DNA from: CAZGTQ01 sp964528575
GTDB lineage: Bacteria; Planctomycetota; UBA1135; GCA-002686595
Direction: 5' to 3'
Assembly: GCA_964528575.1 (NCBI GenBank)
Contig: CAZGTQ010000092.1
Span: 1 to 37,221, forward strand
Length of the DNA: 37,221 nt
In this document: positions 6,975 to 15,545 of the stretch, piece by piece
Layout: each line of letters begins with the position of its first letter
Position numbering within the stretch: position 1 is the stretch's first letter
Program-made: the position numbers and the translations under genes
The notes under the pieces: model-generated
Seen by the model: only the letters and a program-made list of their open reading frames with translations
The model's database searches: none
What the model was told of the DNA's origin: nothing

Positions 6975-9752
6975 TCAACGCGCCGGCCGCGCGATCGCGA
7001 TCGACGCGTTCTCCGCGGTCAGCCACTGCGTCGCCAGCGCGCCGAGCCGCCCCGGGCGCGTGCGCCACAGGACGTCGCGGCCGCGGCGCCAGTCCTCGAG
7101 CGCGTCCTCGTCGCGCGCGAGGCGCGAGAGGACGTCGATCCAGTACTCGTCGTCGTGCGCCTCGAGCACGGGGTTGCGCAGCCGCTCGAGCTCGTCCCGC
7201 CCGATGCCGTCGCGCGCGAGCGTCTCGCCGACCTCGAGGCACAGCGCGACGACCCGCTCGGCGAGCTCGGGGGCGCACGCCACGGTGACGTGCAGCATGC
7301 CGACGCCCTCGAACACCTCGCTCGACGACGAGCCCACGTGCGGCGCGTACACGAGGCCGAGCTCCTCGCGCAGCCGCGAGCGGATGCGATCCTCGAGCAC
7401 CGCTTCGAGCAGCTTCGCGCGGTAGCGGCGCAGCGGCTCGAGCCCGTCGTCGGTCGGGTACACGACGCGGATCAGGGCGTTCGTCGCGTCGGGCACCTCG
7501 TACTCGCAGCGCAGGCCCGGGCGCGGCGGCGGGATCTCGCCGAGCGTGCTCGCCGCGCGCGGCCAACGCTGCGGGAGAGCGCCGAACGTGCGCGCCGCGA
7601 CCGCGATCGTCTCCTCGACGTCGACGCCGCCCCAGATCACGACCTCGAGCGGCGCTCCGCGTAGCTGCGGATCGAGCCACGCGCGCAGCGCGTCGAGCTC
7701 GAGCTCGTCCATCTCCTGCGGCGCAGGCGTGCTGTGCGGATGTCCGAGCTCCTCGCCGAAGCGGACCGAGAGCACGCGCTGCGGATCGCGCATCATCGCG
7801 TCCCACGTGCCGCCGTAGGTCGCCCGCGTCTCGTCGAACGTCTCGGCGCGCCAGGCGAGGTCCGTGAGGTGCGCGCAGATCAGCTCGCACTGCAAGAGGA
7901 GCTCGCCGCGCGTCGTGTTGCCGCCGAGCCGGAACGAGTCGTGCTCGACCGAGAAACGCAGGGTGACGTCGCGGCCCGCGATCGCGCGCTGCCACGCCTC
8001 GCGGCCCTGCTCGCCGATTCCGAACGACGTGAAGAGCCACTCGGCGACCCAGCCCAGGAACCACGCCTTCGCGGGCAGCGTGCGGTAGCCGCCGGCGACG
8101 ATCGCGCGCACCTCGACGCGCGCCGGGCTCTGCGGCCGCACGTGCACGCGCACGCCGTTCGCGAAGTCGACCGTCGTCAGCGCCCACGCGACGTCGTCCT
8201 CGCGCCGCACGACGTGACCGGCCCTGTCGGGAGCGGACGCGTACGCGAACGCGCGCACCGCCGGCGCGGCACGGCGCTCGACCGCCGCCGAGGCGCTCGC
8301 CTCGTACGCGCGCCACAGCGCCTCGTCCGGCTGCGCGCCGAGATCGGTCGGCCCGACGCACGCGAGCCGCAGCGTGGCGCCCTCCCAGGCGAGCGCGAGC
8401 GCGGCCTGCGCTTCCTCGGCGGTCACCGCCGCGATGCGCGGCCCGAGCGCGTCGCGCAGAGCCGCGGGCGCGTGGTCGGTCTGGTGGCCGCCGGCCGCGG
8501 CGAGCAGCCAGCGCGCCTTCGATTCGCTGCGCCGCGTCGCGTCGTGCTCGACCTGCTGGCGCAGCTCGAGGAGCAGCAGGTCGCGCGCCCGCGCGACCTC
8601 GCTCTCGTCGAAGCCGAAGCGCAGCGCGCGGCGCAGCTCCTGCTCCACCTCGGCGAGCGCCTCGCGCCAAAGGCCCGGCGCCGCGCGCACGGTGAGCTCG
8701 AGGCCCGCGAGCGGGAGCGCCGGGCCCGGCTCGAGGCGCGCGAGCGACGCGGAGCGCACGGACGGAGCGGTCTCGGCGAGCGCCGACATCCGCTCGTCGA
8801 CGATCTTGCGCGCGACCGCGAGCGGCTGGAGCGCGCGCAGCTCGTCCAGGTCGCGGGGACGGTAGCGCGCGGCCGCGACCGACTGCAGGCGGAGCACGTC
8901 GTCGTGCAGGCGCGGGTCGGACCAGACGAGCGTGCGCGGGCTCAGGCTCGGCTCGCCGAGCTCCGGCACGGGCGGCGCCGGCGCGTCGGCGCCGAGCCGG
9001 CCGAAGACGTCGCGCAGCAGGCGCACGGCGCCGCGGGGCAGGTCGCCGACGACGACGACCGTGAGGTTCTGCGGCACGTACCAGCGCGCGTGGAAGGCGA
9101 CGAGGGCCTCGGCGTCGAAGCGCGCGCGCTCGCTCGCGACGCCGAGCGGGTCGCGCTCGGCCATGCGCGTGCCCGCGACCATCCAGCTCCAGAGCGCGAG
9201 CTGCGCACGCTGCTCCGCCGCGTCGCGCTCGCGCTCCTCCGCGTCGACGACGCCGCGCTCGAGCGCGACCGCGTCCGGCTCGAAGCGCATGCCCGCCGCG
9301 TAGTCGCGCAGCACCTCGAGCGCCTGGCGCAGGAGCCGCTCGTCGTTGCGGGGCAGCGCGAGGACGTACGTCGTGTCGGCGTAGCTCGTGAAGCCGTTCA
9401 GGTGGCGCCCGAACCCCAGGCCGTTCTGCTGGGCCCAGTCGATCAGCGCGCCGTCGCGGTAGCGGGCCGTGCCGCGCAGGCCCATGTGCTCGACGAAGTG
9501 CGCCATGCCGCGCTCGCCCTCGCGCTCGACGGCGCTCCCCGCGGCGACGTGCAGCCACACGTCGACGTGCTCGGCCGGGTCGTCGAAGGCGCGCACCGCG
9601 TAGCGGACGCCGTTGTCGAGCGCGCCGAAGCGCACGTCCGGGTGCGGCGGGAGCCCGGCGACCTCGTGCGGCCAGGGCCGCGGCTCGACCGCCTGGGCGG
9701 CAGCGGGTCCGAGCGCGACGAACGGCGCCGCGACGAGCAGCGAAGCCAGCAT
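6975..9752 (-). CDS. Secreted M16-family zinc metalloprotease (PqqL/pitrilysin-like)
   Basis: A 925-residue protein with a signal peptide (MLASLLVAAPFVALGPAAAQ). The inverted zinc motif HxxEH is HFVEH at residues 85-89 (H85, E88 catalytic, H89), followed by GLRGT, a typical M16 context. RHLNGFTSYADTTYVLALP and an ERGVVDAEERERD segment, which should carry the third zinc ligand, match the active half. The length fits two fused M16 repeats, with the second half (about 480-925) catalytically inert as usual. The long frame continues upstream, but the ATG at 9752 is chosen because it begins a signal peptide and has TATCCT 7 nt before it. It is divergent from the M64-type peptidase gene. The likely role is peptide degradation outside the cytoplasm. 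Confidence 0.9.
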   Translation of the reverse strand: MLASLLVAAPFVALGPAAAQAVEPRPWPHEVAGLPPHPDVRFGALDNGVRYAVRAFDDPAEHVDVWLHVAAGSAVEREGERGMAHFVEHMGLRGTARYRDGALIDWAQQNGLGFGRHLNGFTSYADTTYVLALPRNDERLLRQALEVLRDYAAGMRFEPDAVALERGVVDAEERERDAAEQRAQLALWSWMVAGTRMAERDPLGVASERARFDAEALVAFHARWYVPQNLTVVVVGDLPRGAVRLLRDVFGRLGADAPAPPVPELGEPSLSPRTLVWSDPRLHDDVLRLQSVAAARYRPRDLDELRALQPLAVARKIVDERMSALAETAPSVRSASLARLEPGPALPLAGLELTVRAAPGLWREALAEVEQELRRALRFGFDESEVARARDLLLLELRQQVEHDATRRSESKARWLLAAAGGHQTDHAPAALRDALGPRIAAVTAEEAQAALALAWEGATLRLACVGPTDLGAQPDEALWRAYEASASAAVERRAAPAVRAFAYASAPDRAGHVVRREDDVAWALTTVDFANGVRVHVRPQSPARVEVRAIVAGGYRTLPAKAWFLGWVAEWLFTSFGIGEQGREAWQRAIAGRDVTLRFSVEHDSFRLGGNTTRGELLLQCELICAHLTDLAWRAETFDETRATYGGTWDAMMRDPQRVLSVRFGEELGHPHSTPAPQEMDELELDALRAWLDPQLRGAPLEVVIWGGVDVEETIAVAARTFGALPQRWPRAASTLGEIPPPRPGLRCEYEVPDATNALIRVVYPTDDGLEPLRRYRAKLLEAVLEDRIRSRLREELGLVYAPHVGSSSSEVFEGVGMLHVTVACAPELAERVVALCLEVGETLARDGIGRDELERLRNPVLEAHDDEYWIDVLSRLARDEDALEDWRRGRDVLWRTRPGRLGALATQWLTAENASIAIARPAR

Positions 9753-9836
9753 GGAGATGAGGATAGGCGCGCGGGACGGAACGGTTGCGCGCGGAACGGG
9801 GTGACTGCGCGGCGGGCGCGGGTATCGTGGTGGCCC
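9753..9836. promoter_or_regulatory. Divergent promoter region between M16 and M64-type peptidase genes
   Basis: This 84-bp gap serves both genes. On the plus strand GTGACT (9801-9806), a 16-bp spacer and TATCGT (9823-9828) make a reasonable sigma-70-type promoter; it would start transcription at or just before the ATG at 9837. On the minus strand TATCCT (complement of 9760-9765) lies 7 nt before the start codon at 9752, without a good -35 box. Confidence 0.4.
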
Positions 9837-11429
9837 ATGCGCTCCGTGATCCCCGTCCTCGTGGCGTCGGCGCTCGCGCTCGCGCCGGCGCAGGATCCCG
9901 TTCCCGCCCCGGCTCCCGCTCCCGCCCCGGCTCCCGAGGCGCCGGTTCCCGACGCGCCGGCGCCCTCGCGCGACGAGTCCTCCGAGCTCTTCCACGAGGC
10001 GCTCGAGCTCCAGCGGCGCGGCCGCTGGGAGTCGGCCAAGCGCAAGCTCGAGAAGCTGATGGAGGACTTCCCCTCGTCGGTGCACTTCCAGGCCGCGCTC
10101 GAGCGCGGCGGCGACAACGCGTTCCTCGGGTGCACGCCGGTATCGAAGAGCGGGCCGTCCGAGCGGCGCATCGACGTCGCGGTGATGGGCGACGGCTTCA
10201 CCGTCGACGGCGGCGACCAGGACCTGCAGGAGGAGTGGGCCGAGCTGTGCCTCGAGGTCCTCTTCAACGAGGACGTGTTCGACGCGTACCGCTCGTACTT
10301 CAACTTCTGGTTCGTGCGGCTCGCGTCGCTCGAGGAGGGCGTCGATCCGTTCCTGAGCGAGGAGGAGAAGCAGAAGATCGAGGAGCGCAACAAGAAGCGC
10401 CGCAAGGAGAAGAAGGTCGACTTCTCGACCGCGCTCGACTGCAAGTCGGCGCCCGGAGGCCAGGTCTACGCGAACCGCTCGCTCGTCTACAAGTGGCTCG
10501 GGATCGCGGACGGGGACGCGCCCGGGTGCGCGAGCGACGGGCTCGCGATCGCGTTCGCGCGGTTCGGACGGCTCGGCATGGGCGGCAGCGGCGTCGCGAA
10601 CGTCGGCCGGCCCGACAAGTCGATCACGGTGCACGAGTTCGGTCACGCGTTCGCCGGCCTGCTCGACGAGTACGTCGCGCAGGAGGGACCGCCGAGCGAG
10701 CCGATCGACGCGCCGAACGCCGCGACGACCGAGGATCCCGAGCTCGTGCCGTGGGCGCACTTCCTGCGCGCGAAGGTGCGCGGCGTCGACGTCCACGAGG
10801 GCGGCGCGACGTACCGCAAGGGCGTCTGGCGGCCTGCGAACGGCTGCGCGATGAACTCCGCGGGCAACGAGTCGTTCTGTCCGGTGTGCCGCGAGGCGGC
10901 GGTGCTGGCGATCTACCGCTACGTCGACCCGATCGACGCGTGGGGGCCGGATCCCGCGACGCCGCTCGCGATCGTCGAGGGGAGCGAGCGCGAGCTCTTC
11001 GTCGTGCCGATGCAGCCGAAGCACGACCTCGACGTGACGTGGTTCGTCGAGGAGCACGTCGAGCTGGCGCCCGTCGAGCCGCGCGATCCGTACGCCGACG
11101 CGCTCGACGCGACGCCCGAGTCGCGCTACCGCAACCCGTTCTTCGGCGGCCGCTACACCGGCGGCACGCGCCACCGCTCGAAGCGCGACGCGTACGACGA
11201 GCCGCCCGCGGGCGAGCGCAGCCGCGCGGCCCAGCGCGAGCGCGGGAAGCGCGACGAGCCCGATCGCTGGACGTTCCCGCTCGACCGACTCGACCCGGGC
11301 ACGTACCGCATCACGGCGCGCGTCGCCGACCCGATCGAGTGGGTGCTCAAGGACGAGCAGCACCTGCTCGAGGAGCGGCGCACCTGGACGGTGAGCGTGA
11401 CGCCGAAGGACGCGGCGGAAGGGCGGTGA
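9837..11429 (+). CDS. Secreted M64-type (IgA peptidase family) zinc metalloprotease
   Basis: A 530-residue protein with a signal peptide (MRSVIPVLVASALALAPAQD), a Pro-Ala linker (about 21-45) and a short TPR-like helical pair (LFHEALELQRRGRWESAKRK). The catalytic domain follows: RIDVAVMGDGFT, a common opening of M64 proteins, then HEFGHAFAGLLDEY. H266, E267 and H270 form HExxH, and the nearby Asp of LLDEY fits the family. A Cys-containing ANGCAMNS...FCPVCREA segment matches the typical M64 C-terminal part. The last 100 residues look like a beta-rich accessory domain. The start at 9837 gives a normal signal peptide and has TATCGT 8 nt upstream. The next gene overlaps by 4 bp, suggesting an operon. 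Confidence 0.87.
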   Translation: MRSVIPVLVASALALAPAQDPVPAPAPAPAPAPEAPVPDAPAPSRDESSELFHEALELQRRGRWESAKRKLEKLMEDFPSSVHFQAALERGGDNAFLGCTPVSKSGPSERRIDVAVMGDGFTVDGGDQDLQEEWAELCLEVLFNEDVFDAYRSYFNFWFVRLASLEEGVDPFLSEEEKQKIEERNKKRRKEKKVDFSTALDCKSAPGGQVYANRSLVYKWLGIADGDAPGCASDGLAIAFARFGRLGMGGSGVANVGRPDKSITVHEFGHAFAGLLDEYVAQEGPPSEPIDAPNAATTEDPELVPWAHFLRAKVRGVDVHEGGATYRKGVWRPANGCAMNSAGNESFCPVCREAAVLAIYRYVDPIDAWGPDPATPLAIVEGSERELFVVPMQPKHDLDVTWFVEEHVELAPVEPRDPYADALDATPESRYRNPFFGGRYTGGTRHRSKRDAYDEPPAGERSRAAQRERGKRDEPDRWTFPLDRLDPGTYRITARVADPIEWVLKDEQHLLEERRTWTVSVTPKDAAEGR

Positions 11430-13363
11430 GCGCGCGTCTTCGCGCGTGCGCGACCGCTGCGCTCGCCTTCGCGCTCGCCGCGTGCGCCGCGCTCGCCGCG
11501 TGCGCGCCCGCCGCGGCCCAGGATCCTCCGGCGCCCGCGCGCGACCGCTACGGCGATCCGCTGCCCGCCGGCGCGATCGCGCGGCTGGGCTCGCTGCGCC
11601 GCTTGCACGGAGACGACGTCGTGTTCACGACGTTCTCGCTCGACGGGCTCGCCCTGCTGTCGGTGAGCGCGGACCGCACCGCGCGCCGCTGGGACGTCGC
11701 GAGCGGGCGCGAGCTCGCGCGCGTCGACCTGGGCGGCGCGAGGCCGGTCTCGGCGGGCGCGTCGTCGACAGGGCTGTTCGTCTCCGTCGGCACGCAGGCG
11801 CCGGCGACCGCGGTGTGGGACCTCGCGAGCTCCACGAGCTCCGCGAAGCTCGTGGAGTGGAGCGGCCGGGGCCCGCTCGCGCGGATCGCCCCCGCAGGCG
11901 CGCGCGTCGCGGTCGGCGACGGAGCGCGCGCGGTCGAGATCGTCGAGCGCGCGAGCGGCGCGACGCAGCGCGCGTACGAGGCACCGCACGTCGTGCGCCG
12001 CCTGCGCTGGTCGGGCGACGGGGCAGCGCTCGCCGCAGCGTGCGTGAACCGCAACAAGCAGCTACGCCGCGGCGGCACCGAGAGCCAGCCGGACGGCGCG
12101 GTCGTCGTGTGGCGGCCGGCGGACGAGAGCGAGCCGCGCGTGATCGAGCTGTGGGGCGCGGCGCCGCTCGACGTCGCGTTCGGCGCGGGCGCGCTCTTCG
12201 TCGCCGACTCGACGGGCAACGTGACGCGCTACGACGCGGGCGCGGGCGCGCCGGCGGCGACGTACGCGGGCGGCGGCGTCGAGTGCGGCGCGGTCGCGGT
12301 CGCGCCCGACGGCCGGCGCGTCGCGGCGGGCGACCGCACGGGCGCGGTGCGCGTGTGGGACGTCGGGGCGGGCGAGCCGCTGCTCACGCTCTCGGCCGGC
12401 CGCTTCCCGGTCGCGTGGCTCGCGTTCGCGCCGGACGGGACCAAGCTCGCCGCCGCGGCGGGACCCGCGCTCGCGACGTTCGAGCTCCCGAGCGGACGGG
12501 AGCTCGTGCCGCTGCCGCGCCATCTCGGGGCGGTCTCTGCGCTCGCGCTGTCGCCCGACGGCGCGCGCGTCGCGACGGGCTCGATCGACGGCTCGGTCCG
12601 CCTCTGGAGCGCGGCCGACGGCGCGCACGTGCGCGCGATCGAGGCGCACCGCGGGCAGGTGTACGCGCTGCGCTGGTCGCCGGACGGCGCGCTCCTCGCG
12701 TCCGCCGGCGTCGACGGCGTCGCGCGCCTGTGGGATCCGAGGAGCGGCGCGCTCGTCCGGGCGCTCGAGGGGCACACGGCCGCGGTGACCGATCTCGACT
12801 TCGCGCCCGACGGCGAGACGCTCGTCACCGCGTCGGCGGACCGCACGGTGCGCGTGCACCGCGTCGCGGACGGCGAGCTCGTGCGCGCGCACGAGGGGCT
12901 GAGCGGGCTCATGCTCTTCGCGCGCTTCGCGCCGCGCGGCGGGCCGCTGTTCGTCGCGGGCGGCGACGTGCGCGCGTTCGACCCGGCGACGGGGGCGGAG
13001 CTGTGGCGCTCGGGCGGCCTGGGGAGCATGGTCACGGCGCTCGCGGCGTCCCAGGACGCGCTCGCCGTCGGGCTCGCCAGCGCGGCGGTGCGCGTGCTCG
13101 CGCCCCAGGACGGGGCGACGCGGCACACGCTGCTCGACCATCGCGGGCGCGTCGGCGCGCTCGCGTTCGGCCGCGACGGCGTGCTGGCGGCGGCGGGCAC
13201 GAGCGAGCGCGGCGCGCGGCTGTGGGACGCGCGCACGGGGCGCGCGCTCGGCTCGCTCGGCGACCACGGACGCGAGGTGCTGTGCGTCGCGTTCGACGCG
13301 GCGGGCGCGCGCGCCGCGACGGGAGCGGTCGACGGCTCGGCGCTCGTCTGGGCGCCGCGTTGA
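11426..13363 (+). CDS. Exported WD40 protein with fourteen repeats (two predicted propellers)
   Basis: A 645-residue protein starting at a GTG that overlaps the previous stop (GTGA). The N-terminus is hydrophobic with two LAAC lipobox-like sites (C20 and C26) before PAAAQD, so it may be a lipoprotein or be cleaved by signal peptidase I. From residue 55 to the end I count about fourteen WD40-like repeats, for example ALSPDGARVATGSIDGSVRL and the following repeat with ASAGVDGVARLWD. That suits two seven-bladed propellers. The first four repeats are degenerate. WD40 domains are usually binding scaffolds. Overlap with the M64-type peptidase gene suggests the two are made together and may act together, but nothing in the sequence shows a direct interaction. 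Confidence 0.85.
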   Translation: MSARLRACATAALAFALAACAALAACAPAAAQDPPAPARDRYGDPLPAGAIARLGSLRRLHGDDVVFTTFSLDGLALLSVSADRTARRWDVASGRELARVDLGGARPVSAGASSTGLFVSVGTQAPATAVWDLASSTSSAKLVEWSGRGPLARIAPAGARVAVGDGARAVEIVERASGATQRAYEAPHVVRRLRWSGDGAALAAACVNRNKQLRRGGTESQPDGAVVVWRPADESEPRVIELWGAAPLDVAFGAGALFVADSTGNVTRYDAGAGAPAATYAGGGVECGAVAVAPDGRRVAAGDRTGAVRVWDVGAGEPLLTLSAGRFPVAWLAFAPDGTKLAAAAGPALATFELPSGRELVPLPRHLGAVSALALSPDGARVATGSIDGSVRLWSAADGAHVRAIEAHRGQVYALRWSPDGALLASAGVDGVARLWDPRSGALVRALEGHTAAVTDLDFAPDGETLVTASADRTVRVHRVADGELVRAHEGLSGLMLFARFAPRGGPLFVAGGDVRAFDPATGAELWRSGGLGSMVTALAASQDALAVGLASAAVRVLAPQDGATRHTLLDHRGRVGALAFGRDGVLAAAGTSERGARLWDARTGRALGSLGDHGREVLCVAFDAAGARAATGAVDGSALVWAPR

Positions 13364-13512
13364 CACGCGACTGACCCGATCGTTACCGGCGCGCCCGTCA
13401 CCCGGCCCGTCGCCCCGCGGTAGCTCTCCTCGGCCGACCGCCTCCCGACGACGCTCCACGCGCTCGTCACCGGCCACCGGGGGGCGGTGAGCGTTCGTGG
13501 AAGGAGGAGCCG
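13364..13512. other. 149-bp intergenic region before the FG-GAP cassette
   Basis: TTGACA at 13360-13365 overlaps the stop codon of the WD40 gene and could be a -35 box, but the sequence 16-17 bp downstream (around GTTACC) is a poor -10. A short inverted repeat (CACCG/CGGTG) lies near 13468-13489. A strong Shine-Dalgarno sequence, GGAAGGAGG, lies at 13499-13507. I see no gene. Confidence 0.35.
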
Positions 13513-15297
13513 ATGGCTCCGCGACGTCGAGGGATCACGGGTCCGATCGCCGGGCTCGCGTGCGTTGCGTTCGGCGCCGTGTCCGGCGCGCAGTTCGACG
13601 ACCGCTGGCTCGAGCTGGCCGACGCCACCGCGACGCGGCTGGGGCTGGCGGCGAGCGAGGTCTCGAACGGGGACAACGAGGTCGACTTCGCTTGGGGCGA
13701 CCTCGACCGCGACGGGTGGACGGATCTCGTCGTCGCGCGCAAGCAGCCGTTCACGACCGCCGGGCGCAGGACGAACCTGCTCCTGATGAACGAGAGCGGC
13801 GTGCTCGTCGACCGCACGGCGCAGTACGCGTCCGCGTCCGACGTCGACGGCGACCAGGGGTTCCTGACGCCGACGAACGACCGCGACGTCGCCCTGGTCG
13901 ACGTGAACGGCGATGGGCTGCTCGACGTCGTGACGGCGCCGACGCTCAGCGACGGCGCGCCGAAGGAGATCGGTCACCCGCGGATCTACGTCAACCTCGG
14001 CTTCGACGCGAACGACGCGTGGCGCGGGCTGCGCTTCGAGGCCGCGCGCACGCCGCAGCTCTTCCACTTCACCAACGGCTCGATGCAGAACCCGCGGTTC
14101 TGCGCGGTCGCGGCCGGCGACGTGACCGGCGACGGCCACCCGGACCTGTACTTCGTCGACTACGACTTCGGGCCGGGATCGAGCGCGTCGAACGACCTGA
14201 ACGACCGCCTGCTCGTCAACGACGGCAACGGGTACTTCGCCGACGAGAGCCAACTGCGCATGACGAGCCAGATGCTGCAATCGGCGTTCGGCACCGCCGC
14301 GTCGATCGTCGACCTGAACCTCGACGGTCGCGCGGACATCGTGCGGAGCACCGCTCTGGGGCCGACGTACGTGACCGCGAGCCTGAACGATCCGAGCAAC
14401 GTCGGCACCTTCAACTACTTCGACGCGTTCAATCAGTCGTCGAACTATCACGTCTCGACCGGCGACCTCAACAACGACGGACGGCCGGACGCGGTCGTGA
14501 GCGACGACGGCAACGACCGCATCCGCTACAACCTGTCGAACGACCCGCTCGGCATCCCCGTGTGGGGGCCGGCGCGGACGTTCGACTTCCTGTCCGGCAA
14601 CGACGACAGCCTCGCGAGCAACAACCTCGTCGCCGACCTCGACGGCGACGGCTGGAAGGACGTCGTGATCTGCGACGTCGACGTCGACTTCTCGGGCTGT
14701 TTCCGGCGCGTGCACGTCTACCACAACCGCGGCGGAGCGATCGGCGCCGAGCTCGTGCCGCGCGAGGAGCGCCAAGCGCCCGGCGCGGGCTGGATCGGCG
14801 CGGTCGGACTGACCGTGGACGACCTGACCGGCGGCCACGACGTCGCGGTGTTCGACCTCGACAACGACGGCGACATGGACGTGGTGCTCGGGCGGTGCGC
14901 CGGCACGTTCGTGTGGGAGAACGTGAGCGAGGTGTGCCAGCCGGTGATCGGCTTCGGCGGGCCGGGCGACGCGCGGCTGCGCGTGTGCGGCGACGCGCTC
15001 GGCGCGGGCGGCTCCGCGACGGCGACCGTGCTCGCCGAAGGACTGCCGAACGCGCCCGTGTTCCTCGCCGCGAGCCTCGCGTCCAATCCCACGCCGCTCC
15101 TGGGCGGCACCGTGGTGCCGTTCCCGCCGGCGGTGCTGCTGACGCTCACGACCGATGCGATCGGCGTGGCCCAGCTCCCCGGCATCCCCGGCGGGGCCGG
15201 CCCCGCCGAGCTGTTCGTGCAGGCGGCGGTCTTCGACCCGAGCCTGCCGAAGCTGCTCGCGTTCACGAACGCGGTGCGCGTCGAGCTGCTGCCCTGA
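13513..15297 (+). CDS. Secreted seven-bladed FG-GAP/VCBS propeller protein (paralogue A)
   Basis: A 594-residue protein with a signal peptide ending near AVSGAQFDD and a strong Shine-Dalgarno sequence (GGAAGGAGG) upstream. It carries exactly seven calcium-loop motifs of the DxDxDGxxD type: DLDRDGWTD, DVNGDGLLD, DVTGDGHPD, DLNLDGRAD, DLNNDGRPD, DLDGDGWKD and DLDNDGDMD. This fits a seven-bladed integrin-like propeller. The C-terminal 110 residues after CQPVIGFGGPG form a separate beta-rich module with LPGIPGGAGPAELFVQAAVF. The gene at 18026 encodes a close paralogue with the same seven loops and the same C-terminal module, roughly 70% identical by eye. Such proteins bind calcium and mediate extracellular contacts; the ligand is unknown. 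Confidence 0.88.
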   Translation: MAPRRRGITGPIAGLACVAFGAVSGAQFDDRWLELADATATRLGLAASEVSNGDNEVDFAWGDLDRDGWTDLVVARKQPFTTAGRRTNLLLMNESGVLVDRTAQYASASDVDGDQGFLTPTNDRDVALVDVNGDGLLDVVTAPTLSDGAPKEIGHPRIYVNLGFDANDAWRGLRFEAARTPQLFHFTNGSMQNPRFCAVAAGDVTGDGHPDLYFVDYDFGPGSSASNDLNDRLLVNDGNGYFADESQLRMTSQMLQSAFGTAASIVDLNLDGRADIVRSTALGPTYVTASLNDPSNVGTFNYFDAFNQSSNYHVSTGDLNNDGRPDAVVSDDGNDRIRYNLSNDPLGIPVWGPARTFDFLSGNDDSLASNNLVADLDGDGWKDVVICDVDVDFSGCFRRVHVYHNRGGAIGAELVPREERQAPGAGWIGAVGLTVDDLTGGHDVAVFDLDNDGDMDVVLGRCAGTFVWENVSEVCQPVIGFGGPGDARLRVCGDALGAGGSATATVLAEGLPNAPVFLAASLASNPTPLLGGTVVPFPPAVLLTLTTDAIGVAQLPGIPGGAGPAELFVQAAVFDPSLPKLLAFTNAVRVELLP

Positions 15298-15326
15298 GCT
15301 GGCCCCCTGACCTGGCCAGGGCCAGC
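15298..15326 (+). terminator. Stem-loop directly after FG-GAP paralogue A
   Basis: GCTGGCCC (15298-15305) pairs perfectly with GGGCCAGC (15319-15326) across a 13-nt loop, starting at the base after the stop codon. There is no T-tract, so it may be a weak terminator or a 3'-end-protecting structure. Confidence 0.4.
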
Positions 15327-15423
15327 CCAGGCCGGAATCGCCACCAGCGGGCCCTGGGAGCCGCCTACACAGCTTCGACACCCGGACCTTACAGTTCGTC
15401 TCGGGGGTGTCTCGAGGCGGACT

Positions 15424-15452
15424 GTGACGTTCCGGTGTCCAGCGGGTAGGCT
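15424..15452 (+). promoter_or_regulatory. Candidate promoter for the cohesin-like / dihaem gene pair
   Basis: GTGACG, a 17-bp spacer and TAGGCT match four and three of six sigma-70 consensus positions. The site lies in the 248-bp gap before the gene at 15546, leaving a 5' leader of about 85 nt that contains the hairpin at 15522-15540. Confidence 0.3.
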
Positions 15453-15521
15453 CGTCGTTCGGATGCCGCTCGTTCCGCGCGCTCCTCCCCCGCGTGGAAC
15501 ACCGGCCCAGTGGCAGCCGTC

Positions 15522-15540
15522 CCCTTCTTGGAAAGAAGGG
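15522..15540 (+). promoter_or_regulatory. Hairpin that encloses the Shine-Dalgarno sequence of the cohesin-like gene
   Basis: CCCTTCTT (15522-15529) is complementary to AAGAAGGG (15533-15540), giving an 8-bp stem with a 3-nt loop. The right arm is the Shine-Dalgarno sequence, 5 nt before the ATG at 15546. Folding would hide the ribosome binding site. Confidence 0.5.
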
Positions 15541-15545
15541 AACAA

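Noticed and set aside
7734..9836. Long upstream extension of the M64-type gene frame across the M16 gene
   Set aside because: The sequence before 9837 is Arg-rich, lacks domains and lies antisense to the clearly recognisable M16 peptidase. The signal peptide begins at 9837.
9753..11363. Upstream extension of the M16 gene frame (minus strand) across the M64-type gene
   Set aside because: The N-terminal signal peptide at 9752 and the M64 HEFGH motif on the other strand show that the extension is spurious.
13360..13388. TTGACA at 13360 as promoter of the FG-GAP cassette
   Set aside because: The -35 box is perfect, but nothing resembling a -10 box lies 16-18 bp downstream, and the hexamer overlaps a stop codon, so it may be chance.
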